From positions 1 through 25,583 of the forward strand of contig USTP01000002.1 in assembly GCA_900557695.1 (NCBI GenBank): a stretch of 25,583 nucleotides of DNA, read 5' to 3'. The position numbers and the translations under genes are program-made. The stretch is from an uncultured Thermoanaerobacterales bacterium (GTDB lineage: Bacteria; Bacillota; Clostridia; Christensenellales; UBA1242). Positions 1 to 8,441 of the stretch are shown piece after piece. Positions within the stretch are counted from its first letter, which is position 1, and the number at the start of each line of letters is the position of its first letter. Under the pieces are notes generated by a model, which saw only the letters and a list, made by a program, of their open reading frames with translations, searched no databases and was not told where the DNA came from.

Positions 1-8
1 ACTCTAAT

Positions 9-38
9 GTGATATATTTATATAAATAAAAATATAAT
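9..38 (+). promoter_or_regulatory. Possible promoter for the secretion-like operon
   Basis: A perfect TATAAT lies at 33-38, with GTGATA (four of six matches to TTGACA) at 9-14, separated by 18 bases. Transcription would start near 45 and leave a leader of about 95 bases before the first giant gene. The whole region is very AT-rich, so a chance match is possible, and sequence upstream of the window is unseen. The rest of 1-141 shows no gene. Confidence 0.35.
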
Positions 39-141
39 TTAAGCGAATTATGGCGAGTTTTACTACAATTTTAATAAAAAACTTTGGCTACAATAATACT
101 AACTTTAATCGCATGACTGCCTAAACAAAGGGGATAAATGT

Positions 142-3100
142 ATGGGGAATTTAATGGTGTCGGTTTCTAGTGTGTTTGGTTCGGGGGTGGATTCTTTAGG
201 AAACCCTGTAAACTACTCTTTTCTTAGTAAGATAGCAGATTTTTTTCTTAGTTTATTGCCCGCCGCCATTTTAGACGGTATTATGTGGCTTATATATCTT
301 ATCATGCGATTTATTCTAAACATTGTAGACTTCATGCAATATTTCGTTAAAAAGTTGGTTGGTTTAGATTACTGGGGAACAGAAAGAGTTTCGGCAGACA
401 CCCTTGGGGAATCTGATATTATTTTTAGGTTTTTGTATAACGACCAGGTTCAAAGAGTGTTTAGAATTATGCTTGGCGTGTTTGTTGTGCTTTTGATAAT
501 TTTTGCAATTGTTGCAATAGTTAAGAGTGAATATAACTATGCCTCTAGTGAAGATGGAAAGGGTAGTAACGACAAAAAGGGCATAATGGCTCGTTCGCTT
601 AAAGCAATTGTGCTGGTTATTTTAATGCCAATTATGATTGTTATGGGCATTTTAGCGTCTAACGCAATTTTAACAAGCCTTGTTAATGCTTTTAACATAA
701 ACAACAAGCTAACTATGGGTAGCCAAATTTTTACTGCCTCGGCATATGATGCAAACAAATATCGTGTTTATGCGAGCTACAACATAAGGCTTCCTGCAAC
801 AAATAATGTTGCTGTAACTATAGGTGGAACAACAAAGTATATATCTTCAGCTGTAACAACTATTGAGCCTATGCACTACAATAGTGCAAATCATTTTTAT
901 GGCTTTATGTTCCAATATAACGGGGCTGAGTATCTGTATTATGTTAATAAAGACGAGCTTGAAAGTGATTATGAATTTTATGTTAAATATTTTGAACAAA
1001 TTGGGGCGCCTCTTGTAATGGCTGGAAACTTAGGTTGCCCTTCGCTTAGTGGAAAACCTTATGCACTTGATGTTAGCCTTCATGCTCAAGAGGAGTCTAC
1101 TAGGCTAGTGCAAGCCGCATATAGAACATGGTATTATAACGAGCTTTTAACAAGGGATACATTAACCTTTGATAAAACTGTTACGGGAGTGAAGGAGCAA
1201 TTCACATCTGCAAGCGGAAATGTTTACGCAGATGCATATGTTTACACAAACAATGCGCTTTGGGGCTCGTATCATGACGGTGGAACAAATGGTTTAGTTG
1301 CCCTTCCAAGTGAATACTATGTTATGGCAGATGTTATAGACTTCATGATAAATGATGTTGTGGAAATGTCGATTGTTAATATCAACAACCCTCTTATAAA
1401 CTGGTATTACAATGGTGAGGGAGGGTATATTAACAACCGTTATGTTGCATCTGATTTCTATGGTTCTTCAAAATCGTTCATGGTTAACTATAGAGATAGT
1501 GGTTATACTGTTTATCAACCAAACTTAAATGCAAGCAAAGAAGAAGAGGGCGCTATATTTATAATGGCGTACTACAGCTCGAGAGATAATCAATATATTC
1601 CTGTTGTAAATAACAGAGCTTATATTGATGATTATGGTGATTCTCACACATTCTCTAGCAACTATTTAGACCCAAGCTATGAGGGTCTTATTGTGGCAAG
1701 AGGTGTTTTAACAACAGTATTTAGCAATCGTGATGGCACCCCAACTCAAATTACAACGGGTTATAACTCAGATGCTAGTGGCAACGCCGTTGCACTAGAT
1801 GAGCCATACTATGTTCAAGCTACTGTAGAAAGTTCTGCAACTTGGGCAGATAAAACTGTAGATTTCTCTGTTGGTTTCAACTCAAGTTTTACAGGCCTTA
1901 ATGGAAACGCTTTAGTGGCTCAGCCTGCTGGGGGAGTTAACAATATAAATAGTTATTCGCTAAAGCAAATAGCACAATCTTTGCCAACTTCGCTAAACTT
2001 TATAGCTTTAAATGAAAGTGGGAATGCTACTCGGCAAGAGCTAACGGGATTGTCGTGGACCTTGGGTAGCAAAAGTGACGGTAGCAATAGCGTTAGTATT
2101 GATTTTGATGGGTCGGGCTCAAAAACCTATTATATGTTTATTTCTAACCAAAATGTGAGTGTTCATATCGACAATAGGCAGTTTGGCGGATCTGCTGATG
2201 GTGCTTTATCAATTAGAAGTGTTCCTTTAATATGTTTTGTGAACATTGATAGCAGTGGAACTTCTGGCAATATCTATTTTGCATATTCTCAATATAATAG
2301 CAATAACCTAGGATGGATAACAGCTAGCAGTGGTGTGAATATTGTTGGTGATGGCTTGTATAGTAGTTATAACATAGCAACAGGTGGGGGAACATCTAGT
2401 TCTAATGGCTTAATTGCAAGGCTACTTGCTGTGACAACTGCTGGAAATGCAAACTTAAGTGCGCCTATTGGTGGAGGCTCGTTAACTGGCACAGGTTATG
2501 AACATTCTCCATCGGCGGCTACAAGCACTGTTGCTTTCATAAGTTCAGGTTCGCTTGGTTTTTCAGCAGAGAAAACTTCGCTTGATCAAGAAGACGGAAA
2601 CATTTTTAATCTAAATAGAAATTCTTATGGTTTGTTATCTAAGTCGGCAAATGTAAACGTTTCTGTTGACGGAACCAGTAGTGCTCAAGAAATTGGTTTC
2701 CAATTTACAAGGCTTGGAGTTTCGGTTAATCAAATTCTTCCAACACTGGATGGCTCTATACTTTCAACTTCAAACATAACTGCCAATGGCTCAAGGTTAA
2801 CAATATCAAACCCATCATTTAGAGAAATAACAAGTGAAAGAATTGAATATTCAAATGGTAATGTTACATACTTTTTCGCGCTGTACACTGGCGAGAATAT
2901 GTATAGATACTCTTATGGTGGTTCTTCATATCCTATAATCGTTAGAGTTTCATTTAATGCTAGCGATAATTCTTTATCTGTTCTAGCAATGGACTTGTTC
3001 CACCTTTATTTAAGGGATGGTGCTAGCGGGGGCTCTCCAATTTCTGCTGGAAGCAAAGCACTAAACGTATCTATATATGATATGGAATATGTTGGTGCTG

Positions 3101-6100
3101 GAAGCGGATATACCACTTATAGGTATGCTTATAGCTCTGGGCAATATTTATATTTCAATTTTGTGGAAACTGTTAGTGGTAATGGAATATATGATATAAA
3201 TGAGTATGGTGGACCAAACGATCCATACGAAATGTATAAGTTAACTATAAACACATACAACTTGTTTGCATTTAGGGTTGATGGAACTGGTGGTTCAACC
3301 ACATATTATCAATATAATCCTAACACTGATACTACAAGCAATTCACTTACAGTTATATCTACGCAATCATATTATGTTAGACCTTCTAATATTTCGTTTG
3401 GTAGGGCTACAAGCACAGATGCAGAGGGAAATAGCATTTATATAGGAACTATATATAGAGAGGATGCAAGCTCTGCAACGGGCGAGGGCTCAATTATTGC
3501 AACTGTTTATTACTCTGCCTCTTCTAGTGCAGATATTCCGAGCAATAACAAAGAAAATGCTGTAACAAATGCTTATATGTTTGTTTTAAATGAGGGTACA
3601 TTTAGTAGAATACCAAACTACTCTAGCAGAGAAGACGCTTTAGACATTTTAACCGAACTTGAGCCAAACATTAGATTCGTTAGAGAATATGTTACACTTG
3701 GCGTTTGGCACTTTGACTTTAGCCTTAACATATTAAACTTGTTTGGAGAGGGCCCTACATGGAGATTTGAACTTGGATTTTTCCAGGGGGCTGGAGATAA
3801 AGAAACTGAAACTTTAGCTTTCACAATTGAGAATGGTAGGCTATTTTTAGACTACAACTTTAATAATGTTGCTGGGCTAGATGTTAACACTTTCTTTGTT
3901 CCAGGGCGAATCAATATTTTGATACTAGTATTTGCAACCATACTTGTGCTAGTTGTTATGGGGCAGGCAGTTTGGGGCTTAGTTGCTCGTATTTACGACA
4001 TTACTATTTACTTCCTTGTTATGCCAGGCATTGTTTCGGCTATGCCTCTTGATAATGGTAAGATGTATTCTAACTGGCAGTCGAACCTTGTAAAGAAAGT
4101 TTTAGGTGCCTATGGCGTTATGATAGGCTTAAACTTCTTCTTTATTCTTATTCCTGCAATACGCGATGCGTCACAACTATTTACCGACTACGACCTTCAA
4201 ACAAACATTAGTCAAGGTAGCTGGCTTGCAGGGCTTAGTGCAGATGCTGTAAATAGTCTTGTTTATATTCTATTCTTGCTGGTTGCGTTTACTCTAATTA
4301 AAACGCTACCTAAAACAATTGCAGACATGATTGGTGCTGAAGATGCTTATAGCAAGGGTGCAGATGTTAAGGAAAAAGTTAAGTCTACAGTTAATGAGGT
4401 TGGTAAACATGTTTCTGGGCAAGCCGCCATGGAAACTGTAGACAGCTTATTGGGAAAAAAAGATAAAGACGGAAGACGACACGGAGGATTCTTAAAGAAT
4501 TTTGTCCCTGGGTCGGCTATTTATGACAAATGGAAGAATGACCATCCAAAAGGTAAAAAGAGCGACAGGGCGGATGCTGGTATGGAATCTGGTGGTAGTA
4601 GAACGCCATCGCCAGCAGCTCCAACGCCAGAGGCGCCTGCATCTGTTCCTAGAACGCAGGAACCACAAGGAGCTACAACTTCTAGTTCTGCAACTGAAAC
4701 GCAAACAAGAGCTCATCAGTTACAGGGAACAGAAACTGGAGCTACTGTAGAAACTGCCGAAGCAAATGCTGGTGCTGAAAACTTTGTAGAAGATCAAGGG
4801 TTTGATGCTCAAATTAGCGAAGCTGCTAGTGATGCTGTTTCAGAAGAGTTGCCTAAGCTTACTAAAAACGAGGCTAAACTACAAGGGCTTATGGCTGAAA
4901 GAGCCGACCTTCTTGAAGCTCAACAAAGTGGCGAGGTAGACTTTGGAATTCGTGGAAGAAATGCTCAAAAAGCCTTTGATGAATTTAACGAAGGCAAGGC
5001 AGAGGCAGATAAGATATTCGATGAAAACAATGCTGAAACATTGTCTGCTGCATACGCTCAATATATGAAAAATCATGATGTAGACCTTAACAACATGAGT
5101 GGGCGTGATAAAGGCTTTAGAAGGATGAGAAATGAAGCCCTTCAAGAGTATAGAGAAACTCTAGTTCAAAATGCTTGGAACTCTAAGCATGCTGATATGC
5201 AGATAGACAAACAGGCCGAGGCTGTTAGAGAAGAGGCTCTTAAGAGAGAACGCGATGCAGATAAGGAGAGAAGAAGAATTCTTGGGGCTAAACAAGAGGC
5301 TGGAACTATTACAAATGAAGAAAGAACAGAGCTTGCTAACTTAAGTAAGAAGACATACACTAATGAAGTTAAAAAGCAAAATGATAAGCTCATTAAACAG
5401 GCTAGAAACGACTTTGATAAAGAACAAGGCCTAAGGATGAAAGAAGCTAAGTTTAACTTCAAGAATAGTGAACTTGATAATAAGATTGCCGAGCTTGAAA
5501 CTAGAGTTGCTTTAGAGCAAAATGGTCTTGGTAAACCACTTAAAGGTAGATGGGGCAAGATAACTTCTGAAGAAATTGGTAGACATGAGGCTGAGCAGGC
5601 TGAAGCTAGAAAAGCATATGAGGATGCTCTTAAGCTTAGCGAGCAGGAAGCAACATTAGATGATGTTAACAACCTTGATATGGCTAAGCGCCGTGAGATG
5701 GTTGAAAAGTTTAACAAGTCTAGAAAGAGAGGCGAAAAGACATTTGCTAATCTAGACACTGCCGAGCAGAACGCTGCATTGCAGGATGCTATTAACGCCG
5801 AGCGTAAGGAAGCTGTTAAAGCGGCAAGAGCTTCGCTAGAAAAGGCTAATGCTGTTGTAATGAAAGATAGCGAGATCTACAATGGCACACCTCATGGCAA
5901 GAGATTAAGAAAACTTAACGAACTTAACGCTAATCTTGATAGATTAACTGGTAGTGAAGTGTTGTCTGCTGAGGATGTTCGTTCTAAACGACAAGCTAGA
6001 GACCTTTCTGCTAAGGCAGATAAGAGTAAAGCCGCAAGAGAGTCGAACGAAAAGCTTGAAAAAGCAAACAGACAAGTTTCTAAGAGGATTTCTGATTCTA

Positions 6101-8328
6101 GAGCAAAAATTGAAAACCTTGAGAAAGAACTTAATGCTGCTATGGCAAATCGTACGAATATTGGCAGAGGCCCTGGTAGTGAAGAAGCTCAAAAACGAGT
6201 TAAAGAGCTTGAAACTAGGCTTAAGAGCGAGGTTCAAACCTACAACGAAAGTGTTGCCGAAAGGAATAAGAACCAGAAACAGATTGATAAGAACAACGAT
6301 GCTATAAATGATTATTCTGCTACAGCAAACAGAATTGAGGCTAAAGGCGAGAGGAATATTAGAAAACAACTTGTTAAAGAGCGTGAAAAACTGCAAAAAC
6401 AATTTGAAACATACGGCGAAAATATGTCGCCAGAACAGCAACAAAAACTTATCTCTGCTATTGCTAAGAAAGATGCTAAGCTTCAAGAGATTGATGCTAA
6501 TGCAGGTAGAAGAGGTGCTACTAGATATAAGAAGGCTAAAACTGAAGCTACTAGCGAGATGAGTTTTGGAACTCTAATGTCAGAACAAAGAGCTAAGAGT
6601 GCTGAAAGGGCCGACATTTCAAGGCAAGCCGAAGAAGCTTTGCGTAAGGGCTTGAATGCAACTTCGCTTCAAAAAACAAGGCTAAAAAGAGAAGCAAGTA
6701 GGCAAGCTTATGAACAAGAGCACACTAAGCTTAGCACTAGATATGATGCGTCTAAGGTTGCGCTTTCAAGGGCAGAGTCTGAACTACAACGCAAGCGTGC
6801 CGAACTTGAGCAACATCTACTAAATCCTACTGGCGATAAGAAGGCAGATAGCGAGAGAACAAAAGCTCTAAAAGGAGATATTGATAGAGCTCAAGAAGAA
6901 GTAGATAGAAGAAGAAAGGAATCAAGAGCTGCTGAAAAAGCCATGAACAAAGCAGAGTATACATACAACAGAAGCGTTGGAATTAGCTTCCTTAACAAAG
7001 AAAACAAGCTTAAATATAAGCGTAAACAAGCTTTGCAGGCTCAAAAAGACAAACTAAGCAAACACCTTCAAGCAAACGCAGATGTTATGAGCATGGAAGA
7101 TCAGGCCACTGTTGCAAGCCAGATTAGTGGTATTGATTCAGCAATTAACGAACTTAACTTGAATGCTCCTAGATATAAGAAAGTATCTAAGAAATCTGTT
7201 GTTAAGAAAAACTTAACTACTATGACAGCTTATGGCTACTCTAAAGCCGAATCTAGGGCGCAAAGAGAGGCAACAAGAGCAGGTAGAGCAGAAGCTAAAG
7301 AGGCTACAAGAAGCACTAGGGATGCAATTAGCGCTGTTAAAGACGAAGCAAAGAGCAGGGTTAAGGCAGCTAAGAAGGTTAAGATTGGTGATAGGCTTAA
7401 AACAGCAGAGAAAGTTGGGGCTAGATCTAGTGAGATTGATAGAAGAGCTGGAGAAAGTGCAGTTAGAGCTAGCGAGGCTGTTGAAACAAGGAAATCTCAT
7501 ATTAGGGTTGGCTCTGAAAGAATTCAAAAGGTTGTAGATGGTAAACAAGCAACACAACTTAGAATGGCCTTAACTAGAAATGGCGAAGCTGCGATGGTTA
7601 GAGATATACTCAAGAAACATGCAGACAAGAATGCAGCGTTCACCAGAGAAAAGACCGAGGCTCACATTAAGCGACTAGAAAAGAAACTTCAAAGTGGCAT
7701 GGCATCTAAGAGAGAGCAAGTAAGGCTTGAGCAACTTAGAACTGCTTTAGCGCAGTATGACAAGCAGAAAGCAGGCAAGATAACCGAAGTTCTTGGAAAG
7801 AATGTTAAGGTTAAGGGCGGAACAGTTAAAACTGATGGACCAGTTGTGGCTTCTGGTAATGTTACAGCAACTGGAAGAACAACTGCTACTGGTGCATCTT
7901 CTACTCGTGAGGCTGGTGTTGCAAAAGCTCTTGACGATAAGGCTGCAGCTGCAATACGCAGTGGCTACCTAAAAGCATTTAACAACCTAATTAGGCAAGA
8001 TAAGGCTCACGGTGGTAGACCAGTTAAATCGGCTGCTAAGGCTTATGAAGCTTCGCGAAGATATCAACAAGTTCTTGCTAAGGCTAAGAGCGATATTGAA
8101 ACAAGGCTTAAAGAGGGTAAGATTAAAGTGCCTCTTGCAAATGAACAGTTGAAGAAGATAGAAACTCAAATTAGTGAACTTAAGAAACTTAATAGTAGTC
8201 TTGAAAGCAATGCTAAGAAGATGAAAAAGCAAGTTTCTGAACTGATGAGAGATAAACGAAATAACAAGTATCAAAAATTCGTTACTCCAATAAATGACAC
8301 TAGAAATCCAGACCCTGGTGGCAAATAA
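142..8328 (+). CDS. Giant VirB6/TrbL-like membrane protein with coiled-coil tail (paralogue 1)
   Basis: This 2728-residue protein is probably a membrane channel or scaffold subunit of a type IV secretion-like machine. Hydrophobic segments lie near residues 42-64, 108-127 and 154-178. They are followed by a Ser/Gly/Asn/Tyr-rich outside domain (about 180-1255), a second membrane block (about 1258-1400) and a cytoplasmic tail (about 1400-2728). The tail has a P-G-S-A-I motif at 1456-1460, a Pro/Ser/Thr-rich linker (about 1474-1560), a long Lys/Glu/Arg/Ala-rich coiled coil, a short Gly/Thr/Val-rich break near 2553-2590, and more coiled coil. Positive charge between segments 2 and 3 places that loop inside the cell, so the large domain is outside. 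The start follows AAAGGGG (127-133) by 8 bases. Two later proteins share its membrane core. VirB6-like assignment rests on topology and the adjacent VirB4 ATPase, not on a diagnostic catalytic motif. Confidence 0.75.
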   Translation: MGNLMVSVSSVFGSGVDSLGNPVNYSFLSKIADFFLSLLPAAILDGIMWLIYLIMRFILNIVDFMQYFVKKLVGLDYWGTERVSADTLGESDIIFRFLYNDQVQRVFRIMLGVFVVLLIIFAIVAIVKSEYNYASSEDGKGSNDKKGIMARSLKAIVLVILMPIMIVMGILASNAILTSLVNAFNINNKLTMGSQIFTASAYDANKYRVYASYNIRLPATNNVAVTIGGTTKYISSAVTTIEPMHYNSANHFYGFMFQYNGAEYLYYVNKDELESDYEFYVKYFEQIGAPLVMAGNLGCPSLSGKPYALDVSLHAQEESTRLVQAAYRTWYYNELLTRDTLTFDKTVTGVKEQFTSASGNVYADAYVYTNNALWGSYHDGGTNGLVALPSEYYVMADVIDFMINDVVEMSIVNINNPLINWYYNGEGGYINNRYVASDFYGSSKSFMVNYRDSGYTVYQPNLNASKEEEGAIFIMAYYSSRDNQYIPVVNNRAYIDDYGDSHTFSSNYLDPSYEGLIVARGVLTTVFSNRDGTPTQITTGYNSDASGNAVALDEPYYVQATVESSATWADKTVDFSVGFNSSFTGLNGNALVAQPAGGVNNINSYSLKQIAQSLPTSLNFIALNESGNATRQELTGLSWTLGSKSDGSNSVSIDFDGSGSKTYYMFISNQNVSVHIDNRQFGGSADGALSIRSVPLICFVNIDSSGTSGNIYFAYSQYNSNNLGWITASSGVNIVGDGLYSSYNIATGGGTSSSNGLIARLLAVTTAGNANLSAPIGGGSLTGTGYEHSPSAATSTVAFISSGSLGFSAEKTSLDQEDGNIFNLNRNSYGLLSKSANVNVSVDGTSSAQEIGFQFTRLGVSVNQILPTLDGSILSTSNITANGSRLTISNPSFREITSERIEYSNGNVTYFFALYTGENMYRYSYGGSSYPIIVRVSFNASDNSLSVLAMDLFHLYLRDGASGGSPISAGSKALNVSIYDMEYVGAGSGYTTYRYAYSSGQYLYFNFVETVSGNGIYDINEYGGPNDPYEMYKLTINTYNLFAFRVDGTGGSTTYYQYNPNTDTTSNSLTVISTQSYYVRPSNISFGRATSTDAEGNSIYIGTIYREDASSATGEGSIIATVYYSASSSADIPSNNKENAVTNAYMFVLNEGTFSRIPNYSSREDALDILTELEPNIRFVREYVTLGVWHFDFSLNILNLFGEGPTWRFELGFFQGAGDKETETLAFTIENGRLFLDYNFNNVAGLDVNTFFVPGRINILILVFATILVLVVMGQAVWGLVARIYDITIYFLVMPGIVSAMPLDNGKMYSNWQSNLVKKVLGAYGVMIGLNFFFILIPAIRDASQLFTDYDLQTNISQGSWLAGLSADAVNSLVYILFLLVAFTLIKTLPKTIADMIGAEDAYSKGADVKEKVKSTVNEVGKHVSGQAAMETVDSLLGKKDKDGRRHGGFLKNFVPGSAIYDKWKNDHPKGKKSDRADAGMESGGSRTPSPAAPTPEAPASVPRTQEPQGATTSSSATETQTRAHQLQGTETGATVETAEANAGAENFVEDQGFDAQISEAASDAVSEELPKLTKNEAKLQGLMAERADLLEAQQSGEVDFGIRGRNAQKAFDEFNEGKAEADKIFDENNAETLSAAYAQYMKNHDVDLNNMSGRDKGFRRMRNEALQEYRETLVQNAWNSKHADMQIDKQAEAVREEALKRERDADKERRRILGAKQEAGTITNEERTELANLSKKTYTNEVKKQNDKLIKQARNDFDKEQGLRMKEAKFNFKNSELDNKIAELETRVALEQNGLGKPLKGRWGKITSEEIGRHEAEQAEARKAYEDALKLSEQEATLDDVNNLDMAKRREMVEKFNKSRKRGEKTFANLDTAEQNAALQDAINAERKEAVKAARASLEKANAVVMKDSEIYNGTPHGKRLRKLNELNANLDRLTGSEVLSAEDVRSKRQARDLSAKADKSKAARESNEKLEKANRQVSKRISDSRAKIENLEKELNAAMANRTNIGRGPGSEEAQKRVKELETRLKSEVQTYNESVAERNKNQKQIDKNNDAINDYSATANRIEAKGERNIRKQLVKEREKLQKQFETYGENMSPEQQQKLISAIAKKDAKLQEIDANAGRRGATRYKKAKTEATSEMSFGTLMSEQRAKSAERADISRQAEEALRKGLNATSLQKTRLKREASRQAYEQEHTKLSTRYDASKVALSRAESELQRKRAELEQHLLNPTGDKKADSERTKALKGDIDRAQEEVDRRRKESRAAEKAMNKAEYTYNRSVGISFLNKENKLKYKRKQALQAQKDKLSKHLQANADVMSMEDQATVASQISGIDSAINELNLNAPRYKKVSKKSVVKKNLTTMTAYGYSKAESRAQREATRAGRAEAKEATRSTRDAISAVKDEAKSRVKAAKKVKIGDRLKTAEKVGARSSEIDRRAGESAVRASEAVETRKSHIRVGSERIQKVVDGKQATQLRMALTRNGEAAMVRDILKKHADKNAAFTREKTEAHIKRLEKKLQSGMASKREQVRLEQLRTALAQYDKQKAGKITEVLGKNVKVKGGTVKTDGPVVASGNVTATGRTTATGASSTREAGVAKALDDKAAAAIRSGYLKAFNNLIRQDKAHGGRPVKSAAKAYEASRRYQQVLAKAKSDIETRLKEGKIKVPLANEQLKKIETQISELKKLNSSLESNAKKMKKQVSELMRDKRNNKYQKFVTPINDTRNPDPGGK

Positions 8329-8331
8329 TTA

Positions 8332-8358
8332 GTTTTCCCCGCATTTTGCGGGGAAAAC
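8332..8358 (+). other. Perfect 11-bp stem hairpin in the gap before the ATPase gene
   Basis: The arm GTTTTCCCCGC (8332-8342), loop ATTTT and complementary arm GCGGGGAAAAC (8348-8358) form a perfect stem starting 3 bases after the giant gene's stop codon. No T-run follows it on either strand, so it is not a standard intrinsic terminator. It may protect the 3' end of the upstream message or mark a processing site that sets the ratio of giant protein to ATPase. That role is inferred. Confidence 0.6.
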
Positions 8359-8367
8359 CCGTGGGCA

Positions 8368-8389
8368 CTTTTGGGGCACGACCCAAAAG
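8368..8389 (+). other. Second hairpin, 8-bp stem
   Basis: CTTTTGGG (8368-8375) pairs with CCCAAAAG (8382-8389) around a 6-base loop, 9 bases after the first hairpin. The next bases are AT-rich but lack a T-run. The two stems fill most of the 113-base gap between the first giant gene and the ATPase gene, whereas the next two gaps in the same block are only 30 and 13 bases. Confidence 0.5.
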
Positions 8390-8441
8390 GCTTAATATAT
8401 AAAAAAATAAACAATTTATAACTTACAAGGAGAGAGATTAA

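Noticed and set aside
5166..5759. Minus-strand open frame of 197 codons inside the first giant gene
   Set aside because: It is Ser/Leu/Ala-rich in the manner expected from reading Lys/Glu/Arg/Ala coiled-coil codons backwards, has no ribosome site, and lies fully inside a well-supported gene. Other minus-strand frames in the window look the same.
5954..6562. Two + strand frames (5954-6307, 6308-6562) within the coiled coil
   Set aside because: Their Leu/Lys/Arg-rich composition is an out-of-frame reading of the coiled-coil codons, and the main frame is continuous through them.
8332..8358. Terminator after the first giant gene
   Set aside because: The stem is perfect, but no T-run follows it on either strand, so it was listed as a hairpin of unknown role.
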